A program made the position numbers and the translations under genes. Below the pieces are notes generated by a model that was not told where the DNA came from, made no database searches, and saw only the letters and a program-made list of their open reading frames with translations. Of a stretch of DNA of 64,000 nucleotides, positions 51,943 to 60,346 are shown piece after piece. The DNA comes from Trebonia sp964581815 (lineage in GTDB: Bacteria; Actinomycetota; Actinomycetes; Streptosporangiales; Streptosporangiaceae): NCBI GenBank assembly GCA_964581815.1, contig CAZORE010000013.1:1-64000 (forward strand), in the 5' to 3' direction. Within the stretch, counting starts at the first letter, position 1; the number at the start of each line of letters is the position of its first letter.

Positions 51943-53334
51943 TTACCACGCCGGAACCGCGCCGGTCAGCGCGCCGGGGTGGTAGCTGGTGAAGTTGGCC
52001 GGGCCGAGGTTGGTGGCGTCGGCCGCCTGCTCAAGGCCGGCTGCCGTCGCCACGTCGCCCCACCGCCCGCTGGTGACCCGCTGCAGGATCGCCTCGACGC
52101 CGGCCACCAGCTCGGACGGGCTGAAGTTGCAGTGCCCGAAGCTCATCGTGTACGCCTGGCGCAGCAGGTCGCCGCGGCCGGCCTGGTCGACCAGCTGGCG
52201 GTAGTAGTTCTCGTTCTGCACGGGGACGAGGTTGTCGCCAACCGTGTGCAGGTCGAGTTCCGGCACCTCGAGCCGCCCGTCCGGGACGGACGTCCGGTAG
52301 AGCGAGAACAGCGCCGCCGGGTTCGCCGTGATGTTGGTGTGTGCCGTGAGGTTGGCGAGGTCGGCGTTCAGGTTCAGGCCGGCCGCGTGGTACAGCGCCT
52401 CGACCTCGGGCAGGTACGGCGACTGGCGCAGCACCGCGGCGAAGTTCGTGCCGATGTCCCAGGTCGCCTGGCCGCCGTCGGCCTGGTCGATCGAGACCCG
52501 GCCGAGCTCGATGAAGTCCATGATGCTGAACGAGCCGCCGAACATCACGTCGTACTGCGCGGACTCCTGCGCGGCCGGGCCGCTCGCCGGGGCGGGCGAG
52601 GACGGGTCCCACGGCGTCACGTTGAGGAACGCCATGGCGAGCGCCAGCCTGGCCTGGCCGGACGCGGTCTGCTGCGCCGTCTTGGCGTCCGCGCTGAGCG
52701 CGGCGGCCGTGCCGAGCGCGTTGGCGGTAGTGCCGAACCCGACGAGCTGGGTGGCCGGGTTGCCGAGCAGCTGGGCGATCGCGTACTCGCCGTCGATCTG
52801 GTACTCGTTCAGGTTGACGCCGCCGCCGACGATGCCACAGGTGGTCAGGGCGCCGTCGATCTTGCCCCGGCCCGACTGCGCCTCAAGCGCGCTGACCAGC
52901 CCGCCCATCGAGGAGCCCATCGCGATCACGTGCCTGGGACGCGACGGCAGCACGGTGGACTCGACCACGGACAGGGTGCCGAACTGGTCGCTGACGGCCG
53001 TGTCGAGCGCCCATTCCGAGTTGTTCGGATCGTAGGAGGAGCCAGCTAGCGCGTACCCGTCGGCGAGCAGCGCGGCCTGCGTGTTCGGGTCGGGCGCGTC
53101 CGCCGCGGTGAGCGGGCCGAAGCCGTGGCTGTACAGGATCAGGGTGCCGTTCCAGTTGGCGGGGTATTCCGCGATCCACACGGTGCCGTTCGCCAGCGTC
53201 CCGGTGACCTGGGTCCCGGGCGCCGCGCCGGCGGCGCGGGCCGCGCCAGGCACCGCAAGCGACGCTCCCGCCGCGACCAGGGCGATCGCGGCCGTCGCGG
53301 TTACGGTCCTGCGGAGTTTGAACCTCATCCGCAT
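51943..53334 (-). CDS. Secreted alpha/beta-fold hydrolase
   Basis: 463 residues from the ATG at 53334, which has GAGGAGG six bases ahead. A signal peptide ends near AARAAGA. The fold shows the oxyanion strand LILYSHGFGP and the nucleophile elbow GSSMGG. The acid and His are less certain; His in SFGHCNFSP is a candidate. It resembles secreted esterase or lipase-like proteins and not a defined enzyme class. Export to the medium is likely. Confidence 0.8.
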   Translation of the reverse strand: MRMRFKLRRTVTATAAIALVAAGASLAVPGAARAAGAAPGTQVTGTLANGTVWIAEYPANWNGTLILYSHGFGPLTAADAPDPNTQAALLADGYALAGSSYDPNNSEWALDTAVSDQFGTLSVVESTVLPSRPRHVIAMGSSMGGLVSALEAQSGRGKIDGALTTCGIVGGGVNLNEYQIDGEYAIAQLLGNPATQLVGFGTTANALGTAAALSADAKTAQQTASGQARLALAMAFLNVTPWDPSSPAPASGPAAQESAQYDVMFGGSFSIMDFIELGRVSIDQADGGQATWDIGTNFAAVLRQSPYLPEVEALYHAAGLNLNADLANLTAHTNITANPAALFSLYRTSVPDGRLEVPELDLHTVGDNLVPVQNENYYRQLVDQAGRGDLLRQAYTMSFGHCNFSPSELVAGVEAILQRVTSGRWGDVATAAGLEQAADATNLGPANFTSYHPGALTGAVPAW

Positions 53335-53566
53335 CAGATGCCTCCTCGCATCGATGGCCCGAGCACGGGCCACGTTGATGGGATGTCTACACCTCCCAGC
53401 CGAAGATGTACAGGATTCCTGATGATCATGGTTAGATATCGACCGGCTGGCTTTCGGGGAGTATCGCTAATTGGCTGCTGTGGAGCACGGGCAGGCTTGT
53501 GGTGACGCCCGCGCACGAGCCTAAATGCAGCCGGGCCAGCACCCGGGATATGGGATCATAGGCAGC

Positions 53567-54808
53567 ATGGATCTTCTCGCCGACCTTGAGGCCCGGGGCC
53601 TCGTCCAGGACAGTACCGACCGCGACGCGCTGCGCGCCCGGATCCTTGCTGGCCCGGTCGGCGTGTACTACGGCTGCGACCCGAGCAACGACTCGCTGCA
53701 GGTCGGCAACCTGATCGGCCTGCTCGTGCTGCGCAAGTTCGCCGACGCCGGGCACAACGCGATCGCGCTGGCCGGCGGCGCGACGGGGATGATCGGCGAC
53801 CCCGGCGGCAAGTCCAGGGAGCGGAACCTCCTGGACACCGCGACGCTGACGCGGAACACCAGGCGCATCGCGGACCAGCTGGAGCGGATCTCCGGGGTTT
53901 CCCTCGTCAACAACCTGGACTGGACCGAGTCGCTGTCGCTGCTTGACTTCCTGCGCGACGTCGGCAAGCACGCGAGCGTCAACCAGATGGTCGCCCGCGA
54001 GTCGGTCAAGGCCCGTCTTGAGAGCGACAACGGCATCTCGTTCACCGAGTTCAGCTACCAGCTCCTGCAGGCCAATGACTACCTGCACCTAAGCAGGAAG
54101 CACGACGTCGAGATCCAGGTCGGCGGTTCCGACCAGTGGGGCAACCTGCTGGCGGGCGTGGACCTGATCCGCCGGGCCGACGGCAGGCACGTGCACGCGT
54201 TCACCTGGCCGCTGCTGCTCCGCTCCGACGGCAAGAAGTTCGGCAAGTCCGAGGATGGCGCGATCTGGCTGGCCGCCGACCGTACCTCCCCGTACCAGTT
54301 CTTCCAGTACTGGATGAACGTCGCGGACGCCGACATCGAGCGCTTCCTGCTCCAGCTCACGCTGCTGCCCGTGGAGGAGTGCAAGTCGATCGCGGCCGCC
54401 CACGCCCAGGCGCCGCACCGGCGCGAGGGCCAGCGCCGCCTGGCCAGGGAGACCACCACGCTCGTGCACGGCGCCGAGGCGACCGCGGCCGCTGAGGAGG
54501 CGAGCGCGATCTTGTTCGGCGGCTCGCCGGCGGGTGCCTCCGAGCGTGCGCTCACGTTCCTCGCGACCGAGGTCCCGACGTCGCCGTTCGTGCCGGGCGC
54601 GACCCTCGCCGCGGCACTCGGCGCGACGCCGCTCGCCTCGTCGCTGTCCGATGCCCGCCGCACGATCGGCCAGCGCGCCGCGTCCGTCAACGGTGAGGTG
54701 GTGCCGGAGGACCGCGCGCTCACCGAGGCCGACCTGCTGCACGGCCGCTGGCTGGTGCTGCGCAAGGGCAAGCGGAACTACCACCTGCTCGACGCCGCCG
54801 CCAGCTGA
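53567..54808 (+). CDS. tyrS: Tyrosyl-tRNA synthetase with atypical HIGH motif
   Basis: 413 residues. The class I core, YxGCDPSNDSLQVGN, the tyrosine-site region QLLQANDYLHL and QVGGSDQWGNL, the KMSKS equivalent KFGKS (224-228) and a C-terminal S4 domain (ASVNGEVVPEDRALTEAD) are present. In place of HIGH the protein has Q-V-G-N at 45-48, so both motif His are changed. It may be a paralogue of a second, standard enzyme elsewhere, or a tolerant variant. The ATG at 53567 is preferred over an upstream one. Confidence 0.9.
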   Translation: MDLLADLEARGLVQDSTDRDALRARILAGPVGVYYGCDPSNDSLQVGNLIGLLVLRKFADAGHNAIALAGGATGMIGDPGGKSRERNLLDTATLTRNTRRIADQLERISGVSLVNNLDWTESLSLLDFLRDVGKHASVNQMVARESVKARLESDNGISFTEFSYQLLQANDYLHLSRKHDVEIQVGGSDQWGNLLAGVDLIRRADGRHVHAFTWPLLLRSDGKKFGKSEDGAIWLAADRTSPYQFFQYWMNVADADIERFLLQLTLLPVEECKSIAAAHAQAPHRREGQRRLARETTTLVHGAEATAAAEEASAILFGGSPAGASERALTFLATEVPTSPFVPGATLAAALGATPLASSLSDARRTIGQRAASVNGEVVPEDRALTEADLLHGRWLVLRKGKRNYHLLDAAAS

Positions 54809-54845
54809 CCGGGCAGTGGGGCTGACCAGGCCGGCTCGAGCGCCG

Positions 54846-54879
54846 GGCCAGGCATGGAACACTGTCTCCATGCCTGGCC
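54846..54879 (+). promoter_or_regulatory. 13-bp perfect inverted repeat covering the hsdS start codon
   Basis: GGCCAGGCATGGA and TCCATGCCTGGCC pair around an 8-base loop. The hsdS ATG (54870) lies in the 3' arm. It may end the tyrS transcript, hide the hsdS start, or bind a regulator. Confidence 0.55.
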
Positions 54880-56003
54880 TGGTGCGGCTCGGCGATCATG
54901 TGGACCTGATAACGGGGAACCCATTCAAGAGCGCGCAGTACACGGGTTCCCAGGACGGGATCCGGCTGCTGCGCGGCGACAACGTCGCACCGGGCCGAAT
55001 CCGCTGGGACAACGCCAAGTACTGGCGGGCTGGCGATGCCGCCTATGAGAGATATCAGCTCCGGACCGGCGACGTTATCCTCGCGATGGACCGTCCGTGG
55101 ATCGAAGCCGGACTCAAGTACGCGCAGCTGCGCCCGGAAGACGTCCCGAGCCTGCTCGTGCAGCGGGTTGCCTGTCTTCGTGCGTTCCCCGCCCTGGACC
55201 AGCGCTTCCTTGCCTGTCTCATCGGCAGCCCGGCGTTCACGGCCTACGTCTTCGGCGTGCAGACGGGCACCGCGGTGCCGCACATCAGCGGCAGGCAGAT
55301 TCTGGATTTCGAGTTTGTCCTGCCGCCGCTGCGGGACCAGCGGGCCATCGGGGAACTGCTCGGTGCGCTCGACGACAAGATCGCCGTCAACGGACAGATG
55401 GCGCAGGCCGCGTCCAGTCTTGCCGAGGCAAGGTACGCGCGGCTCGTCGCGGGCGCCGCGGGCAAAGAGCCGGTCGGCGATCTGATCGAGCTCAAGTACG
55501 GCAAGGCGCTGCCTGCCGCCGGGCGGGTGACGGGCAAGTTCCCGGTATACGGGAGCGGCGGAATCACCGGCTTCCATGACGCCGGCCTGGTCGAGGGGCC
55601 GGGTATCGTCGTCGGGCGTAAGGGGACCGTCGGCGCGGTCTACTGGTCGGAGCAGGGTTTCTTCCCGATCGACACGACCTTCTACGTGGAGCTGCTGCGA
55701 ACAGACGTGCCGATGGAGTTCGCCTTCTTCATGCTCAGGCACCTCGGGCTTGAACGCATGAATTCCGACTCGGCTGTCCCCGGCCTCAACCGGCCGAACG
55801 TTCTGGCGCTCGAGGTAAGGGTGCCCGGCGAACCGGAGCTCCGTCTCTTTCACGAGGAAGTACGGCAGCTCTTCCTGCTGCGCGAGAGCCTTTCTGCCGA
55901 GTCGGCGGCCTTGGCGCGGCTACGGGACGCGCTGTTGCCGAAGCTCATGTCGGGTGAGATTCCCGTGCGGGACGCCGCGAAGACCGCCCAGGCAGTGGCT
56001 TGA
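54870..56003 (+). CDS. hsdS: Type I restriction-modification specificity subunit (HsdS)
   Basis: 377 residues with two target-recognition domains. The first begins VRLGDHVDLITG and ends near the conserved LPPLRDQRAIGELLGALDDKI; the second begins PVGDLIELKYGKALP and ends with the tail LPKLMSGEI. The two halves set the bipartite target. No good ribosome site precedes the ATG, and a GTG at 54882 is an alternative. The hsdM gene follows after 40 bases; S before M is less common than M before S. Confidence 0.92.
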   Translation: MPGLVRLGDHVDLITGNPFKSAQYTGSQDGIRLLRGDNVAPGRIRWDNAKYWRAGDAAYERYQLRTGDVILAMDRPWIEAGLKYAQLRPEDVPSLLVQRVACLRAFPALDQRFLACLIGSPAFTAYVFGVQTGTAVPHISGRQILDFEFVLPPLRDQRAIGELLGALDDKIAVNGQMAQAASSLAEARYARLVAGAAGKEPVGDLIELKYGKALPAAGRVTGKFPVYGSGGITGFHDAGLVEGPGIVVGRKGTVGAVYWSEQGFFPIDTTFYVELLRTDVPMEFAFFMLRHLGLERMNSDSAVPGLNRPNVLALEVRVPGEPELRLFHEEVRQLFLLRESLSAESAALARLRDALLPKLMSGEIPVRDAAKTAQAVA

Positions 56004-56043
56004 TGGCTCTCACTGGCGTCGAACTGAGCGGATGGGAAGAGTA

Positions 56044-57654
56044 ATGCCCGGTAGGAAGAAGAACGACCAGCCGGCGCCGCCGGGCACCCAGAGCACGGCC
56101 GAGCTGCACGCCGTCCTGTGGCGGGCGGCGGACAAGCTCCGCGGCTCGATGGACGCCGCCCGGTACAAGGACTTCGTGCTCGGCCTGGTCTTCCTCAAGT
56201 ACGTGTCTGACGCGTTCGCCGAGCGCCGCGACCAGGTTCGTGCCGAACTCCTGGCCGGCGGAGTACCCGAGTCCAGGCTCGCGGAGTTCCTCGACGATAA
56301 GGACGAGTACACCCGCAACGGCGTCTTCTGGGTGCCCGCGGGTGCCCGCTGGGACAACCTCGCTGCCCAGGCCAAGAGCGCGGGCATCGGCGAGCTGATC
56401 GACAACGCGATGGACGCGATCATGAAGACCAACGCGTCCCTCACCGGCGTGCTGCCGAAGATCTTCAACCGCGACAACGTCGACCAGCGCCGCCTCGGCG
56501 AGCTTGTCGACTTGATCAGCGACGCCCGCTTCACCGGCCACGGCGAGAAGAAGGCTCGTGACGTCCTCGGTGAGGTATACGAGTACTTCCTTGAGATGTT
56601 CGCCCGTGCCGAGGGCAAGCGCGGCGGCGAGTTCTACACCCCGGCCAGCGTCGTCAAGGTCCTGGTGGAGGTGCTTGAGCCGTACTCGGGCCGGGTGTAC
56701 GACCCGTGCTGCGGATCGGGCGGCATGTTCGTCCAGGCGGAGAAGTTCGTCCTTGCCCATCAGGGCCGCCGCGACGACCTGGCCGTCTACGGCCAGGAAT
56801 CCAACGAGCGGACCTGGCGCCTGGCAAAGATGAACCTGGCGATCCACGGCATCAACGGCAACCTGTCGTCCCGCTGGGAGGACACTTTCCATGCCGACAA
56901 GTACCCGGACTTGAAGGCCGACTTCATCCTGGCCAACCCTCCGTTCAACATGTCCGACTGGGCACGCAAGACCGACGACCCGCGGTGGCGCTACGGCGTT
57001 CCCCCGGCGGGCAACGCAAACTTCGCCTGGCTGCAGCACATCGTCTACAAGCTCAGCTCCAACGGCTCGGCCGGCGTGGTCCTGGCGAACGGTTCGATGT
57101 CCTCCAAGCAGTCCGGTGAAGGCGAGATCCGCAAGGCCCTCATCGAAACCGACCTGGTCGCGTGCATGATCGCGCTGCCGGCGCAGCTTTTCCGCACCAC
57201 CCAGATCCCCGCCTGCCTGTGGTTCTTCTCCAGCAACAAAGGCCCGCAGGCAGCGAAGCACCTGGCCGACCGCCGTGGCGACATCCTGTTCATCGACGCT
57301 CGCTCGATGGGGACAATGGTGGACCGCACCGAGCGCATCCTCGCCGACGACGACATCACCAAGATCGCGGGCACCTACCACGCCTGGCGCGGCACCGCGT
57401 CAGCTCGTCAGGCGGGCCTCAAGTACGAGGACATCCCTGGCTTCTGTTACTCGGCGGCCCTCGAAGATGTCCGCAGGCAGGACCACATCCTCACTCCGGG
57501 CCGCTACGTCGGCGCTGCGGAAACCGACGACACCGACGGCGAGCCAATCGCGGAAAAGATCGACCGACTGACCAAGGAACTCTTCGCTCACTTCGATGAG
57601 TCGGCGCGTCTAGAGCGGATCGTCCGCGAGCAACTCGAGCGTCTCGATGTCTGA
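56044..57654 (+). CDS. hsdM: Type I DNA methyltransferase subunit (HsdM)
   Basis: 536 residues. The N-terminal HsdM_N domain is followed by the SAM-binding motif DPCCGSGGM (220-228) and the catalytic NPPF (298-301), which show N6-adenine methylation. It works with HsdS to mark DNA. No intact HsdR is visible: downstream only stubs of a second hsdS and of hsdR remain, so this unit may only methylate. Confidence 0.95.
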   Translation: MPGRKKNDQPAPPGTQSTAELHAVLWRAADKLRGSMDAARYKDFVLGLVFLKYVSDAFAERRDQVRAELLAGGVPESRLAEFLDDKDEYTRNGVFWVPAGARWDNLAAQAKSAGIGELIDNAMDAIMKTNASLTGVLPKIFNRDNVDQRRLGELVDLISDARFTGHGEKKARDVLGEVYEYFLEMFARAEGKRGGEFYTPASVVKVLVEVLEPYSGRVYDPCCGSGGMFVQAEKFVLAHQGRRDDLAVYGQESNERTWRLAKMNLAIHGINGNLSSRWEDTFHADKYPDLKADFILANPPFNMSDWARKTDDPRWRYGVPPAGNANFAWLQHIVYKLSSNGSAGVVLANGSMSSKQSGEGEIRKALIETDLVACMIALPAQLFRTTQIPACLWFFSSNKGPQAAKHLADRRGDILFIDARSMGTMVDRTERILADDDITKIAGTYHAWRGTASARQAGLKYEDIPGFCYSAALEDVRRQDHILTPGRYVGAAETDDTDGEPIAEKIDRLTKELFAHFDESARLERIVREQLERLDV

Positions 57655-57730
57655 GTGGAGGAGTCGCAGGCTAGAGGAAGTCGTTCAACTAAAGCGAGGA
57701 TTTGAGCGGAGAAGGTTGTCGAGGATGTGA
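57647..57730 (+). pseudogene. Stub of a second hsdS
   Basis: 27 codons beginning MSEWRSRRLEEVVQLKRGFE are the classic start of an HsdS target domain. The frame then ends within a few codons. The ATG overlaps the hsdM end by eight bases. The rest of the subunit has been deleted. Confidence 0.7.
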
Positions 57731-57734
57731 CGTG

Positions 57735-57815
57735 ATGGCGGGGATGCCGGAGGCGGCCTGGGAGCAGCTCGTCATGGGCGAGCTGGCCGAGCTTGCCTGG
57801 GAGCCCAGGGACGGG
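57735..57815 (+). pseudogene. Stub of hsdR (type I restriction subunit)
   Basis: About 27 codons, including AAWEQLVMGELAELAWEP, match the N-terminus of HsdR endonuclease subunits (normally about 1000 residues). Similarity stops nine bases before the end of the oppositely oriented epimerase gene. The helicase and nuclease domains are missing. Confidence 0.65.
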
Positions 57816-57824
57816 AAGCAGAAC

Positions 57825-58772
57825 CTACTTGGCCCGGGCCTTCACCTCGTCGACCAGAGCGGCGGAGGCCGCTGGCCAGGCCGGGAAGTCGAAGGCGAAG
57901 CCCGCCGCGGTCAACCGCCCGGGCAGCACGTAACGGCTCTTAAGCAGCAGCTCGGTGTCCGAGCGCAAGGCGAAAGCGCCGATCTCGGCCATCCAGCGCG
58001 TCGCCGGGAGCGCGACGCGGACACCCCATGCCATCCGGAGCTCGCGCATGAACTCCCGCTGCGGCAACGGGGACGGGGCGGCCAGGTTCACCACGCCGTC
58101 GATGTCGTCGCGCGCGATGAGGAACGACACGGCCCGGGCCAGGTCGGCGCCGTGAATCCAGGACATGTACTGCCGCCCGCCGCCGACCGGGCCGCCGAGG
58201 CCGACCCGGGCCAGCCGGGACAGCGTGGCGAACGCCCCGCCCCGTTCCGGGCTCATCACGATGGCGGTCCGCAGCGCGACCTTGCGTGTCCCCGGCGTCG
58301 CGGCGCTGGCCTGCGCCTGCTCCCAGTTCATCGCGATCGACACGCTATAGGACCAGTACGCGGGGACCCCGGGCTCGGTGCCGCCGACCTCCCCGGACGC
58401 CTCGTCGTTCGGCCGGTCCAGGCTGTGCGCGTAGATGGTGGCGGTGCTCATCTGCAGCCAGGCCGCGGGCGGGCGGCGGGCCGCCGCGATCGCCGCGCCG
58501 ATGACCCGCGCCGAGTCCACCCGGGAATCCATCATCTGCCTGAGGTTGGCATCGGTGTACCGGCAGTTGACGCTGCGGCCGGCCAGGTTGATGACCACGT
58601 CGCTGCCATCGACCGCCGCCGCCCACGGCCCGAGCGTCCGGCCGTCCCAGGCGATCTCACCGCTATGCCGCGGCTGCCTGCTCAGCACCACGACCTCGTG
58701 CCCGGCACCGGCCAGCGACCGGGTCAGCAGCTCGCCGATACGGCCGGCGCCGCCCGGTATCACGATCTTCAC
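57825..58772 (-). CDS. TIGR01777-type NAD(P)-dependent epimerase/dehydratase family protein
   Basis: 315 residues from a GTG. The Rossmann motif IPGGAGRIGELLTRSL starts the protein; DVVINLAGRSVNCRY and YWSYSVSIAMNWEQA are family marks, and the C-terminal DUF1731 region includes SRYVLPGRLTAAGF. These proteins are short-chain-dehydrogenase relatives of unclear substrate. It faces the truncated hsdR; the deletion point lies just past its stop. Confidence 0.88.
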   Translation of the reverse strand: MKIVIPGGAGRIGELLTRSLAGAGHEVVVLSRQPRHSGEIAWDGRTLGPWAAAVDGSDVVINLAGRSVNCRYTDANLRQMMDSRVDSARVIGAAIAAARRPPAAWLQMSTATIYAHSLDRPNDEASGEVGGTEPGVPAYWSYSVSIAMNWEQAQASAATPGTRKVALRTAIVMSPERGGAFATLSRLARVGLGGPVGGGRQYMSWIHGADLARAVSFLIARDDIDGVVNLAAPSPLPQREFMRELRMAWGVRVALPATRWMAEIGAFALRSDTELLLKSRYVLPGRLTAAGFAFDFPAWPAASAALVDEVKARAK

Positions 58773-58989
58773 TCGTCTAACTATGCCCTCGCACCGCAAG
58801 TCCTTTTGGGTTAGACGGGGAATGGTACCTGAAAATCCGAATTATCCGGTCAGTCTGCCGAGGTAAATATGTCCAAGAAAGGGAAGTCGAAAGCTTTAAC
58901 GATCATCGATCTCGTTATAGTAGGCGACCGTCCGTCGGACGACGGCGGTCCGGGCCCCTACCGGTATCCGGTGTGACCCCTGGGACCGG

Positions 58990-59661
58990 TCAGCTTCGGT
59001 CACGCGGACCGAACGCCCACGCCACCATGAGCGGGAACTCTGCCCGCCACAGTGCGTCCCCGTGGGCGGCGACCCGCTCGCTCAGCACGACATCCGCGCC
59101 CGCGTCGCGCAGCGCGGCCGCCCACCGGGTCGCGTTAGCGAGGAAGAACGGCTCAAGCGTGCCGGCGACGAGGTACGTGCGCGGCACCCGGCCCGGCATC
59201 GCGGCGGCCGGCTTGTATCCGCCGCCCGGCGAGCCGCAGAGAACCGTACCGTAGACATCCGGATGCCGGAGCCCGAGGGCGAGCGCGAGTTCTCCGCCCG
59301 CTGAGGCACCAAACACCGCGGTACGCTCGGCGGGCAGCGCGACCCCGAACCGCGACCGCGCCCAGCGGCCGACGTCCTCGACGAAAAACCGCTCATGGGC
59401 GGCGAACCGCTCCGCGTCGAAGACCGGCGAGTACTCCCGGAGCCGCAGCGCCTCATCCGCCAGCCCGTGCACGCCGACGATCATCGCGGGCAGCACGCCG
59501 GACGCTTCGAGGGAACTGCCCCAGCGCGAGACGCCCTGCCCGTCGCCGGCGAACACGACCGCCTCGGGCGGAGCCGGCGGGAGGTACACCGTGACCGGCC
59601 GGCCGCCGTCGTAGCGGAGCGTCTCGGTGACCAGTTCTCCCTCGTGACCGTTCACGGTCAC
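58990..59661 (-). CDS. Esterase of the putative-esterase (Fes/IroE-like) family
   Basis: 223 residues. The alpha/beta fold carries the nucleophile elbow GASAGG near residue 120, a strand VFAGDGQGVSRW and a catalytic-site His candidate in VAAHGDALWRAEFP. Relatives cleave esters such as siderophore linkages or S-formylglutathione; the substrate here is unknown. The GTG start lies one base past the upstream DUF5134 stop, so it is the last gene of the kinase operon. Confidence 0.8.
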   Translation of the reverse strand: MTVNGHEGELVTETLRYDGGRPVTVYLPPAPPEAVVFAGDGQGVSRWGSSLEASGVLPAMIVGVHGLADEALRLREYSPVFDAERFAAHERFFVEDVGRWARSRFGVALPAERTAVFGASAGGELALALGLRHPDVYGTVLCGSPGGGYKPAAAMPGRVPRTYLVAGTLEPFFLANATRWAAALRDAGADVVLSERVAAHGDALWRAEFPLMVAWAFGPRDRS

Positions 59662-59662
59662 C

Positions 59663-60346
59663 TCAGATCATGATGATCAGGATGAAGGCCATAGTGATAC
59701 CCGTTGTCACCTGGCATCCCTTCACCACGGCGGGGGAGAGCAGCAGGCGCGCCGCGGCGGCAGTCAGCGCGGACCCTGCGGGCCGGGGCGGGCGGCCCGC
59801 CGCCCGGAAATTGCCGTCCACGCCGGCCCGGCGGTCCATGTCATAGACCGTGGACGCGATGAGCAGCAGCGCGAGGATCAGCGCCAGTGTCGGCGCGTGG
59901 AGGGTCGGCGTGCCGCCGGGCGTCCCGCCCGCCATCCCGGGCATCCCGGGCATGCTCGGCATGGGCGTTGAGCCCTCCAGGGACGGGCCCGCCAGCGCGG
60001 CGAACAGGTAGAGCATCGCCGCGCTGTGCACCAGGTGCGGCGCGTACTGACCGCGGGCCAGGGCGGCGGCGGCGTGTCCCCGGTTCTCGCGCCAGAGGCA
60101 CCAGGCGAACCAGGCCGTCATGACGGCGAAGACAGCCGTCCAGGCGGCGTGCGGGAGGACGCTCAGGCCCGGCACCAGAATGCCCGCCAGGGCGATCCCG
60201 CCCAGCAGCCTGGAGCCGGCGATGCCGACATCGGCGATGTCGAGCCTGGCCCCGGCGCTTCCTATCACCAGCTGCCCGGCGCTCACCTCGGCGACGAGGA
60301 GCATGACCGCGGCGAATATCGCCAGGACCGAGGTGGGGATGCTCAT
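59663..60346 (-). CDS. DUF5134-like membrane protein
   Basis: 227 residues with six to seven spans and a Met/Pro/Gly-rich external loop (STPMPSMPGMPGMAGG) that could bind metal such as copper. It resembles the actinobacterial DUF5134 family, of unknown role. It starts inside the last codons of the upstream membrane protein (ATGA overlap) and is followed directly by the esterase gene. Confidence 0.7.
   Translation of the reverse strand: MSIPTSVLAIFAAVMLLVAEVSAGQLVIGSAGARLDIADVGIAGSRLLGGIALAGILVPGLSVLPHAAWTAVFAVMTAWFAWCLWRENRGHAAAALARGQYAPHLVHSAAMLYLFAALAGPSLEGSTPMPSMPGMPGMAGGTPGGTPTLHAPTLALILALLLIASTVYDMDRRAGVDGNFRAAGRPPRPAGSALTAAAARLLLSPAVVKGCQVTTGITMAFILIIMI

Noticed and set aside
55444..55510. 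Phase-variable inversion site inside hsdS
   Set aside because: No inverted repeat pair links hsdS to the downstream hsdS stub, so recombination switching is not supported.
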